55,365 bases of DNA from Methanothermobacter sp049720995. GTDB lineage: Archaea > Methanobacteriota > Methanobacteria > Methanobacteriales > Methanothermobacteraceae. The translations under genes and the position numbers were made by a program. Of the stretch, positions 48,769-55,365 are shown piece after piece. Numbering within the stretch: position 1 is the first letter of the stretch; every line of letters begins with the position of its first letter. The notes under the pieces were generated by a model. That model ran no database searches. It was not told the origin of the DNA and saw nothing but the letters and a program-made list of their open reading frames with translations. The stretch is taken from the NCBI RefSeq assembly GCF_049720995.1, contig NZ_JBNASF010000009.1:1-55365 (forward strand). Reading direction: 5' to 3'.

Positions 48769-50217
48769 ATGGATATAAGGGAAGATCTGGTTAAGGTAAG
48801 AGAATCCGTCTGGGAAGTTCCAACATCATATAAGAAGGGAATGAGAGTCCCTGGCAGAATATTCCTGAAGGATGAGGCCCTCAGGGACCTTGAGAGGGGG
48901 GCGGTTGATCAGGTGGCAAACGTTGCATGCCTCCCCGGGATCCAGAAGTTCTCAATTGGGCTTCCAGATATACACTTCGGATACGGATTCAGCATAGGGG
49001 GTGTGGGTGCATTCAGCGCCCGTACAGGAGTCATAAGCCCGGGGGGTGTTGGATTCGACATAAACTGTGGTGTCCGCATGGTCAGGACAAATCTGGACCA
49101 TGAGGATGTAAGGCCAAAGATAAAGGAACTAATAAACACCCTCTTCACCAACGTTCCGTCAGGTGTTGGAAGCAAGGGAAAGATAAGGCTAGGGCCAGGT
49201 GAAATCGATGAGGTTCTTGAAAACGGCGCTGAATGGGCTGTTGAAAATGGATACGGATGGGATCAGGACCTCAAATTCCTGGAGGAGAACGGGAAAATGG
49301 AGGATGCCAGTGCAGAAAAGGTCAGCGATAAGGCCAAGAAGAGGGGCATACCCCAGCTTGGATCCCTTGGATCCGGTAACCACTTCCTTGAGGTCCAGGT
49401 GATAGATGAGATATTCCATGATGAGGCTGCCGCCGCCTACGGTGTGAGCCCCGGGAAGGTCGCCGTTATGATACACTCCGGTTCAAGGGGATGCGGCCAC
49501 CAGGTATGCTCAGACTACCTTAGGCTCATGGACAAGGCATACAGGAGGTACAAGATAAACATACCCGACAGACAGCTTGCCTGCGCCCCGGTGGACTCTG
49601 ATGAGGCCATGGATTACTTCCAGGCCATGGCAGCCGCAGCAAACTATGCCTGGGCCAACCGCCAGATGATAGTCCACTGGGTGAGGGAGTCCTTTGAAAG
49701 TGTCTTTGGGATGAGTGCAGAGGACATGGAGATGGAGATCGTCTATGACGTGGCGCATAACATAGCAAAGAGGGAGGTCCACACTGTAAAGGGACATGAT
49801 ACAGAGCTATTCGTCCACCGTAAGGGGGCCACAAGGGCTTTTGGGCCGGGAAGAAGGGAGATACCCGGTGAATACAGGAAGATCGGTCAGCCAGTCATAA
49901 TTCCAGGTACCATGGGGACATCATCCTATCTGCTCCACGGGACAGAGGTTGCAATGGAGGAAACCTTCGGTTCAACCGCCCATGGGGCGGGGAGAAAGAT
50001 GAGCCGTGCCGGTGCAAAGAAAACCTACCGTGGAGAGGAGGTTCAGAGGAAACTTGAAAGTGAGGGTATCTATGTGCGGGCAACATCCATGCCAGTGGTT
50101 GCAGAGGAGGCCCCCGGTGCCTACAAGGATGTTGACCTGGTGGTCAGGACAGCCCATGAGACCGGCATATCCAGGCTTGTTGCAAGGATGCTTCCACTGG
50201 GAGTTGCAAAGGGATAG
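48769..50217 (+). CDS. rtcB: RNA-splicing ligase RtcB
   Basis: This 482-residue enzyme joins tRNA exons in archaea using GTP and Mn. Motifs are LPDIHFGYGFSIGGVG, GVGFDINCGVR (metal Cys), LGSLGSGNHFLEVQ, HSGSRGCGHQV, and the guanylated-His region YDVAHNIAKRE with HRKGATRAFGPG. No intein is seen. ATG 48769 is 8 nt after GAGAGGA. It is cotranscribed with archease. Confidence 0.97.
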   Translation: MDIREDLVKVRESVWEVPTSYKKGMRVPGRIFLKDEALRDLERGAVDQVANVACLPGIQKFSIGLPDIHFGYGFSIGGVGAFSARTGVISPGGVGFDINCGVRMVRTNLDHEDVRPKIKELINTLFTNVPSGVGSKGKIRLGPGEIDEVLENGAEWAVENGYGWDQDLKFLEENGKMEDASAEKVSDKAKKRGIPQLGSLGSGNHFLEVQVIDEIFHDEAAAAYGVSPGKVAVMIHSGSRGCGHQVCSDYLRLMDKAYRRYKINIPDRQLACAPVDSDEAMDYFQAMAAAANYAWANRQMIVHWVRESFESVFGMSAEDMEMEIVYDVAHNIAKREVHTVKGHDTELFVHRKGATRAFGPGRREIPGEYRKIGQPVIIPGTMGTSSYLLHGTEVAMEETFGSTAHGAGRKMSRAGAKKTYRGEEVQRKLESEGIYVRATSMPVVAEEAPGAYKDVDLVVRTAHETGISRLVARMLPLGVAKG

Positions 50218-50232
50218 ACTGGCGGTGAATCA

Positions 50233-51018
50233 ATGATAGGGCTCATCGGAGGTACAGGGGTATACGAGATAGTGGAGCATGGAAGGATAATCGGAAGGAA
50301 ATCCATGGAGACACCATACGGTAGAACACCCGAGATATCAGTTTTCAGACTTCATGACAGGGATGTGGCATTCATGCCAAGGCACTCCAGGGTCCATGAT
50401 AGCCCACCCCACATGGTCAACTACAGGGCAAACATATGGGGCCTTAGGAGGCTGGGGGTCAGACAGATACTGGCAACAAACGCTGTGGGTTCCCTTGACG
50501 AATCCATAGGGCCAGGGGAGTTTGTAGTCCCGGATGACTTTCTGGACTTCACAAAAAACAGGCCCTCAACATTCTATGATGAGATGACCGTCCACGTGGA
50601 CATGACAGAGCCCTACTGCAGGGACCTTCGCTCTGCACTGGTGGAATCATCAGAAGCTGTTGATGGGGGTGTATACGTCTGCACCGAGGGACCGCGGTTT
50701 GAGACAGCAGCCGAGATAAGGATGTTCCAGTCACTTGGGGGCACAGTTGTTGGAATGACCGGAATCCCTGAAGCTGTGCTTGCAAGGGAACTTGAGATGT
50801 GCTATGCAAGCATATGCCTGGTTTCAAATTACGCTGCATCCATATCCCCCTCAAAGCTCACCATGACAGAGGTCTTTGAGGTTATGGAGGAGAGGCGGGA
50901 GGATCTCATAGACATACTCGAGGGGGCGATTTCGAGGCTTCCGGTGGCCCCTGCCTGTAGCTGTCAGAGTGCCCTGAGCGGCGCTGGTGTTAATGAAAAT
51001 ATGGAGGAATTTCCTTGA
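50233..51018 (+). CDS. S-methyl-5'-thioadenosine / thioinosine phosphorylase
   Basis: This 261-residue protein belongs to the PNP/MTAP family: IGLIGGTGVYEI at the start (phosphate site), RHSRVHDSPPHMVNYRANIW, TNAVGSLDES and CTEGPRFETAAEIR. Methanocaldococcus uses the homologue on methylthioinosine after deamination, in step with the inosylhomocysteine route noted for the gene at 13578. ATG 50233 has GGCGGTGA upstream. Confidence 0.92.
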   Translation: MIGLIGGTGVYEIVEHGRIIGRKSMETPYGRTPEISVFRLHDRDVAFMPRHSRVHDSPPHMVNYRANIWGLRRLGVRQILATNAVGSLDESIGPGEFVVPDDFLDFTKNRPSTFYDEMTVHVDMTEPYCRDLRSALVESSEAVDGGVYVCTEGPRFETAAEIRMFQSLGGTVVGMTGIPEAVLARELEMCYASICLVSNYAASISPSKLTMTEVFEVMEERREDLIDILEGAISRLPVAPACSCQSALSGAGVNENMEEFP

Positions 51019-51587
51019 AGGTTTTAATGATATCTGCAAGTCCAAGGAAGAAAAGCAACACCATGATGGTGCTTGAGCACTGCAGGGATGCTGTGGAGAG
51101 TCGTGGTGTTGAATGTGAGATATTATCCCTCCGGGGGATGAATATAGAGTCCTGCCGGGCCTGCCTCAGCTGTGCAAAGAAGCACCGCTGCAAGATCGAT
51201 GACGGCCTCAACGGCATAATCGACAGGATAAGGGAGGCCGATGGGTTGATAGTTGCAACCCCTGTATACTTTGGCACAGCCAGGGGCGACCTCATGTCAG
51301 CCCTCCAGCGTATCGGAATGGTTTCAAGGGTATCAGACGGCTTCCTTAGCTGGAAGGTTGGGGGCCCCATCGCGGTTGCAAGGCGGGGAGGCCACACAGC
51401 AACTATACAGGAACTCCTCATGTTCTACTTCATAAATGACATGATAGTCCCCGGCTCAACCTACTGGAACATGGTATTTGGATGGGCTCCAGGCGAGGTT
51501 GAGGATGATGATGAGGGAATCGAAACCATAAGGCGCTTCGGGGAAAACGTGGCCGAACTCATAAAGAGGATTCACAGCGGGGAGTAA
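51015..51587 (+). CDS. Iron-sulfur flavoprotein (NADPH-dependent FMN reductase family)
   Basis: This 190-residue protein has a flavodoxin-like fold with the FMN phosphate loop SASPRKKSNTMMVL, the compact 4Fe-4S motif C-x2-C-x2-C-x5-C in SCRACLSCAKKHRC near residue 47, and TPVYFGTARGDLMSALQR near 82. Isf proteins of methanogens pass electrons to oxygen species or ferredoxins. It starts at TTG 51015, 8 nt after GGAGG, and overlaps the preceding stop by four bases. Confidence 0.9.
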   Translation: MKVLMISASPRKKSNTMMVLEHCRDAVESRGVECEILSLRGMNIESCRACLSCAKKHRCKIDDGLNGIIDRIREADGLIVATPVYFGTARGDLMSALQRIGMVSRVSDGFLSWKVGGPIAVARRGGHTATIQELLMFYFINDMIVPGSTYWNMVFGWAPGEVEDDDEGIETIRRFGENVAELIKRIHSGE

Positions 51588-51588
51588 T

Positions 51589-51918
51589 ATGAGGGTAGCA
51601 GTCGCCTCCTCCAACGGGGAGGAGGTTGACCTCCACTTTGGAAGGGCCTCAAAACTTTTAATATATGAGTACAGCGACGGAAAAATGGAATTCGTGGAGG
51701 AAAGAAAGGTTGATATCGCTGAAGGCGATAAACATCAGTGGAGAAAGGTTCTCGATTCCATAACGGACTGTGATGTTATAATAGCCGTCCAGGCTGGCCT
51801 TAAAGGGAAGATAGGAATCGAGGAGGCCGGATTAAAATTTGTAGCCGACGAGGGACCGGTTGATGAGGTCCTGGAAAGGTGGGTGAGGCACTTCGAATTC
51901 ATGAGCTCCGCCATATGA
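51589..51918 (+). CDS. NifX/NifB-C domain protein (dinitrogenase FeMo-cofactor family)
   Basis: This 109-residue protein has the stand-alone NifX/DUF-type fold: RVAVASSNGEEVDLHFGRAS at the start, YEYSDGKMEFVEER, and a DVIIAVQAGLKGKI segment. Such domains bind iron-sulfur or FeMo precursors, but many methanogen copies lie apart from nif genes. It is tightly coupled to the iron-sulfur flavoprotein gene; together they may handle Fe-S or thiol metabolism. ATG 51589 directly follows GGGGAGTAAT. Confidence 0.9.
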   Translation: MRVAVASSNGEEVDLHFGRASKLLIYEYSDGKMEFVEERKVDIAEGDKHQWRKVLDSITDCDVIIAVQAGLKGKIGIEEAGLKFVADEGPVDEVLERWVRHFEFMSSAI

Positions 51919-52147
51919 ATATCCAGATGAACCCCAAAGTGGAACCCCACAGTTCAGGGGGATACCCCTCTTCAGGTAAACCACATGCTCAACATGATGT
52001 CAAGGTTTAAATACTGCCTCATCATAATTATAGACTATTCATAACTGGCGGTGTAGAAACTTCCTATCATGGTTTACCAGTTAAGATGAATTTTTTGAAT
52101 TATATTAAACAAGCTGTTTTTACGGTGTTAATATTTAAGGTGATATA

Positions 52148-52735
52148 ATGGCAAAGGCTCGACGAAGGAGAGTACGTGATACATGGAAAGAAAAGAAATG
52201 GTATGTGATAAAGAGTCCTAAAATGTTTGGAGAAAACGATATAGGAACAACACCATCAAGGGACCCCGATTTCCTCCTCAAGAGGAGGGTTGAGGCAACA
52301 ATGAGGGAACTGACAGGTGACTTTTCAAAGCAGTACGTCAAGCTGAAGTTCCAGATAAACAACGTTGCCGGGAGTGAGGCGACAACAAAATTCATAGGCC
52401 ACCAGGTCACAACAGACTACGTCAGAAGCATGATAAGGAGGGGTACGAGCAGGGTCGATGCCCCGGTTATAGTTGAAACAAAGGATGGCTACAAACTCAA
52501 GGTCCATCCACTGGCCATAACAATCAGGAGGGCCAAGTCCTCACAGCAGAAATACATGAGACAGAGCATAGAGGAGCACGTGAAGGAGATAGCCTCTGAA
52601 AAGACCTTCGAGGAATTCGTTGAGGGCATTGTAACAGGAAAAATCGCCTCAGAGATATACCACCAGGCAAAGAAGATATATCCCCTAAAGAGGGTTGAGA
52701 TAATAAAAACAAGGGTTCTAGAGGAACCAGCCTGA
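52148..52735 (+). CDS. rps3ae: Ribosomal protein S3Ae (S1e)
   Basis: This 195-residue protein has DTWKEKKWYVIKSPKMFGEN, ELTGDFSKQYVKLKFQINN, TTDYVRSMIRRGTSRVDA and RRAKSSQQKYMRQSI, the S3Ae motifs. A TATA-like GGTTTAAATACTG at 51994-52006 would give a leader of about 115 nt; another AT-rich box at 52128-52137 is closer. AAGGTG precedes the ATG. Confidence 0.97.
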   Translation: MAKARRRRVRDTWKEKKWYVIKSPKMFGENDIGTTPSRDPDFLLKRRVEATMRELTGDFSKQYVKLKFQINNVAGSEATTKFIGHQVTTDYVRSMIRRGTSRVDAPVIVETKDGYKLKVHPLAITIRRAKSSQQKYMRQSIEEHVKEIASEKTFEEFVEGIVTGKIASEIYHQAKKIYPLKRVEIIKTRVLEEPA

Positions 52736-52754
52736 AACATGGACCGGGACCCCC

Positions 52755-53438
52755 ATGACAGACCTTAACATTGGATACGTGCTTCTGTGCGTATTCATTG
52801 GATTTTTAACATACCAGAGAGGTGCGCTTGATGTATGGGGATCCCTTTTCATGGTCCTTATGGGCTTGCTCATAATATTATCTGCCGGTTTTAACTGGTT
52901 GATTCTCATTTTTATTTTTCTGATCCTTGGCCTTCTCTCAACAAAGTACAGGCATGAATACAAGAAATCCATTGGAGTTTTTGAGGGAACAAGAAGCGCC
53001 AAGAATGTTATATCCAACGGAATAGTGCCCTTTGTAATGGCTGCCTTTGGATACTATGATGGATTCTTCGGAGGGTTCATAGGATCCGTTGCAACAGCTA
53101 CCGCAGATACCATGGCAAGTGAAATCGGTGTTCTGCAGACACCACGCCTCATAACAACACTCCAAAGGGTGGAACCCGGGACAGATGGAGGTATATCGGT
53201 TGCCGGAACCGCCGCTGGAATATTAGGGGCTGGTATAATTGGTTTATCAGCATTTCTGCTTGGTGTCTGTCCAGATCCGCTTAAATCAATGAAAATAGCT
53301 GTGATTGCAGGTACAGTGGGCTGCTTCATGGACAGCCTCCTGGGGGCAGTGCTGGAGAGAAGGAAGTACCTAAACAATGAGCATGTTAACCTCCTTGCAA
53401 CAGTAACAGGGGCAGTTATAGGAATTTTATTAGCATAA
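52755..53438 (+). CDS. DUF92 membrane protein
   Basis: This 227-residue protein has six to seven membrane helices and the DUF92/TMEM19 loop GTRSAKNVISNGIVPFVMA, GSVATATADTMASEIGVL and VSVAGTAAGI-like signatures. A plant member (VTE6) is a phytyl-phosphate kinase, so a polyprenyl- or archaeal-lipid phosphate kinase role is possible; this is family inference. It lies between S3Ae and ApgM with short gaps. Confidence 0.82.
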   Translation: MTDLNIGYVLLCVFIGFLTYQRGALDVWGSLFMVLMGLLIILSAGFNWLILIFIFLILGLLSTKYRHEYKKSIGVFEGTRSAKNVISNGIVPFVMAAFGYYDGFFGGFIGSVATATADTMASEIGVLQTPRLITTLQRVEPGTDGGISVAGTAAGILGAGIIGLSAFLLGVCPDPLKSMKIAVIAGTVGCFMDSLLGAVLERRKYLNNEHVNLLATVTGAVIGILLA

Positions 53439-53463
53439 ATAAATCTAGGAAGGTGGGTGAATC

Positions 53464-54693
53464 ATGAAAGGGGTAATAATGATAATAGATGGAATGGCCG
53501 ACCGCCCCGTTGAAAGCCTCAGAGGCAAAACACCTCTTGAGGCCGCAGAAACCCCTAATATGGACAGGCTGGCCAGTTCAGGTATCAATGGTATAATGGA
53601 TCCCATAAGACCCGGGGTCCGTGCAGGAAGTGACACATCACACCTCTCCATACTGGGATATGACCCCTACAGTGTATACACTGGAAGGGGTCCATTCGAG
53701 GCCGCAGGTGTGGGGCTGGATGTGAGGCCAGGGGACATTGCATTCAGATGCAACTTTGCAACCGCAGACGATGACCTTGTGATAACCGACAGGAGGGCCG
53801 GCCGCATAAGGTCAGGGACATCCCAGATAGCTGAGGCCATCAATTCAATGACCCTCGATGGATTTGAGGATGTTGAAATAATCTTCAGGGAGTCAACAGG
53901 CCACAGGGCAGTTCTGGTCCTCAGAGGACCCGGTCTGGGCGATAATGTATCAGATGCAGATCCCAAGAATGAAGGAAAACCCCCAAAGAAGGTAAAGGCC
54001 CTTGATGGATCCCCTGAATCACAGAAAACCGCAGATATCCTTAACAGTCTGGTGAAGAAGTCCCATGAAATCCTCAGGGACCATCCCGTGAACACCGAAA
54101 GAATCAAAAAAGGCGAGGCACCTGCAAATATAATACTGCCGAGGGGTGCTGGTGCTGTTCCTGACGTTGAAAAATTTGAGGACCGTTACGGTCTGAGGGC
54201 AGCCTGTATCGCTGAGACTGGCCTCATAAAGGGTATAGGGCACATCACCGGAATGGATGTGATTGATGTCGAGGGGGCCACCGGGGGTACAGATACCGAC
54301 CTGGAGAGTATAAAGAATGCAATAAAGGATGCCCTTGATGATGAATATGACTTTCTACTCATAAACATAGATGGTGCAGACGAGGCAGGACATGATGGTG
54401 ACCTTGAGGGTAAGGTTGAGTTCATAGAGAGGGTTGACTCAATCCTCGGCGACCTTATAAGCGATGACGTCTACTTCATACTCACTGCGGATCATTCAAC
54501 GCCTGTATCCGTCATGGATCACACAGGGGACCCTGTTCCCATCACAATAAACGGACCAGAGGTCAGGGTTGATGATGTGAGTGTATTCGGTGAGAGGGCT
54601 GCTGCCGCTGGTGGCCTCTGCAGGATAAGGGGATCGGATGTTATGGACATACTCCTTGACCTCATGAACAGAAAGGAAAAATTCGGGGCTTAA
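53464..54693 (+). CDS. apgM: Cofactor-independent phosphoglycerate mutase (archaeal ApgM)
   Basis: This 409-residue enzyme of the alkaline phosphatase superfamily interconverts 3- and 2-phosphoglycerate. Motifs: IIDGMADRPVE near residue 8, the phospho-acceptor serine in GSDTSHLSILGYDP near 60, FRCNFAT, NIDGADEAGHDGD near 300 and TADHSTPVS near 345. ATG 53464 follows AGGTGGGTGA. It is 2 bp from the phosphohexomutase gene. Confidence 0.95.
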   Translation: MKGVIMIIDGMADRPVESLRGKTPLEAAETPNMDRLASSGINGIMDPIRPGVRAGSDTSHLSILGYDPYSVYTGRGPFEAAGVGLDVRPGDIAFRCNFATADDDLVITDRRAGRIRSGTSQIAEAINSMTLDGFEDVEIIFRESTGHRAVLVLRGPGLGDNVSDADPKNEGKPPKKVKALDGSPESQKTADILNSLVKKSHEILRDHPVNTERIKKGEAPANIILPRGAGAVPDVEKFEDRYGLRAACIAETGLIKGIGHITGMDVIDVEGATGGTDTDLESIKNAIKDALDDEYDFLLINIDGADEAGHDGDLEGKVEFIERVDSILGDLISDDVYFILTADHSTPVSVMDHTGDPVPITINGPEVRVDDVSVFGERAAAAGGLCRIRGSDVMDILLDLMNRKEKFGA

Positions 54694-54694
54694 A

Positions 54695-55365
54695 ATGAAG
54701 CAGGAAAAGCGATTATTCGGAACATCTGGCATAAGAGGCCGCTTCGGGGAGAAGGTGACACTTGAACTTGCAGTGGATGTTGGAAGGGCCCTTGCAACCC
54801 GCCTGGGATCAGGTAAGGTTGTTGTTGGCTACGACACCAGAACATCCAGCCAGCTCCTTGAGAGTGCCCTGATTGCAGGAATAATCGAGTGTGGCTGTGA
54901 CGTCATCAGGCTCGGAATGGTGCCAACACCCCTTGTTGGTTACGCGGCTTCAAGACTAGGTGCTGACGCAGGTGTCATGATAACTGCATCCCACAACCCG
55001 GCCCCCTACAATGGCATAAAGCTCTGGAATCCTGATGGGATGGCCTACAATCCATCACAGGAGAGCGCCATAGAATCAATAATTCATTCTAGAGAATTTA
55101 AGAGGAGGGGATGGGATGGTCTCGGTTCGGTGAGGGAAGCTGACCTCAGGGATGACTATGCAGATGCCGTTGCTGGAATGGTCAACATTGAAAGACCCCT
55201 AAAGGTGGTGATTGACTGTGGATGCGGTGCAGCGTCCCACCTCTCACCACTCATATTCAGGATGGCGGGCTGCAGTGTTGTGACCCTTAATTCCCAGCCT
55301 GATGGGTTTTTCCCTGGTCGTGACCCTGAACCTGTCCCTGAGAACCTCTCTGAGCTCATGGATAC
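54695..55365 (+). CDS. glmM: Phosphohexomutase (phosphoglucosamine / phosphomannomutase), partial
   Basis: The first 223 codons of an alpha-D-phosphohexomutase are visible and the gene runs past the right edge. It begins LFGTSGIRGRFGE (sugar-binding loop), with VGYDTRTSSQ near 45 and the phosphoserine loop ITASHNPAPYNGIK near residue 90. Archaeal members act on glucosamine or mannose phosphates for cell-wall and glycan precursors; the choice depends on residues beyond this window. It immediately follows ApgM. Confidence 0.9.
   Translation, partial: MKQEKRLFGTSGIRGRFGEKVTLELAVDVGRALATRLGSGKVVVGYDTRTSSQLLESALIAGIIECGCDVIRLGMVPTPLVGYAASRLGADAGVMITASHNPAPYNGIKLWNPDGMAYNPSQESAIESIIHSREFKRRGWDGLGSVREADLRDDYADAVAGMVNIERPLKVVIDCGCGAASHLSPLIFRMAGCSVVTLNSQPDGFFPGRDPEPVPENLSELMD

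Noticed and set aside
1..55365. tRNA, rRNA or cas genes
   Set aside because: I looked for cloverleaf-like GC-rich islands in the gaps and for Cas protein motifs in the frames and found none.

Overview
The window comes from a thermophilic hydrogenotrophic methanogen of the genus Methanothermobacter, most likely M. thermautotrophicus or a close relative. The evidence is an archaeal information-processing gene set (TBP, Stt3/AglB, FEN-1, Cdc48/VAT, Orc1/Cdc6, eIF6, prefoldin, PDCD5, ribosomal proteins S3Ae, S19e, L31e, L39e and L18a), methanogen cofactor genes (AksA/AksD for coenzyme B, MptE and a DUF98 chorismate lyase for methanopterin), TATA-box promoters and frequent TTG/GTG starts. A solitary 30-bp CRISPR repeat at 12803-12832 is identical, as I remember it, to the M. 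thermautotrophicus repeat. Gene order matches what I recall of the MTH1640 to MTH1585 stretch of strain delta-H, read in descending order.

Layout. 0-0.65 kb: the tail of an unknown gene and an AT-rich membrane protein that looks foreign. 1-10.4 kb: hypC, a lipoamide-dehydrogenase-like flavoprotein, a MurG-like and a MraY-like transferase either side of a UbiB kinase, a radical-SAM protein with three extra Fe-S sites, pelota, a small membrane protein and TyrA. 10.4-19.2 kb: cdc48, an 820-bp AT-rich gap holding the lone CRISPR repeat, SAH (or S-inosylhomocysteine) hydrolase, a DUF2119 protein, a UPF1-like helicase, FEN-1 and chorismate lyase. 19.2-23 kb: aksD, aksA, a CYTH protein and a helical protein, all on the minus strand. 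23.3-27.7 kb: a tight tbp-serB-zinc protein-topA operon. 27.9-33.5 kb: AglB, a CBS protein, a DRG-type GTPase, Thi4 and AK6. 33.6-38.5 kb: one translation and protein-targeting operon running from Rpp21 to FtsY. 38.5-46.6 kb: a REC-GAF-PAS regulator, a tautomerase, a dUTPase/dCTP deaminase, acetyl-CoA synthetase, a ThDP enzyme, an aminotransferase and MptE. 46.9-55.4 kb: Orc1/Cdc6-2, a 56-residue membrane protein convergent with it, archease-RtcB, an MTA/MTI phosphorylase, an iron-sulfur flavoprotein, a NifX-like protein, S3Ae, a DUF92 protein, ApgM and the start of a phosphohexomutase.

The most unusual signal lies between genes. At four places (13464-13558, 15485-15579, 15605-15701, 27657-27812) a perfect 29-31 bp direct repeat, different in sequence at each place, flanks an unrelated 33-37 bp insert. 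The resulting 62-66 bp period is that of a CRISPR repeat plus spacer. This is the product expected if the Cas1-Cas2 adaptation complex inserted spacers outside true arrays and duplicated the target (neo-CRISPR loci). The sequence fits this, but the mechanism is inferred. Two further loci (22021-22145 and 45691-45847) carry longer near-tandem duplications that copy a gene 3' end and a promoter. No cas gene, tRNA or rRNA was seen in the window.
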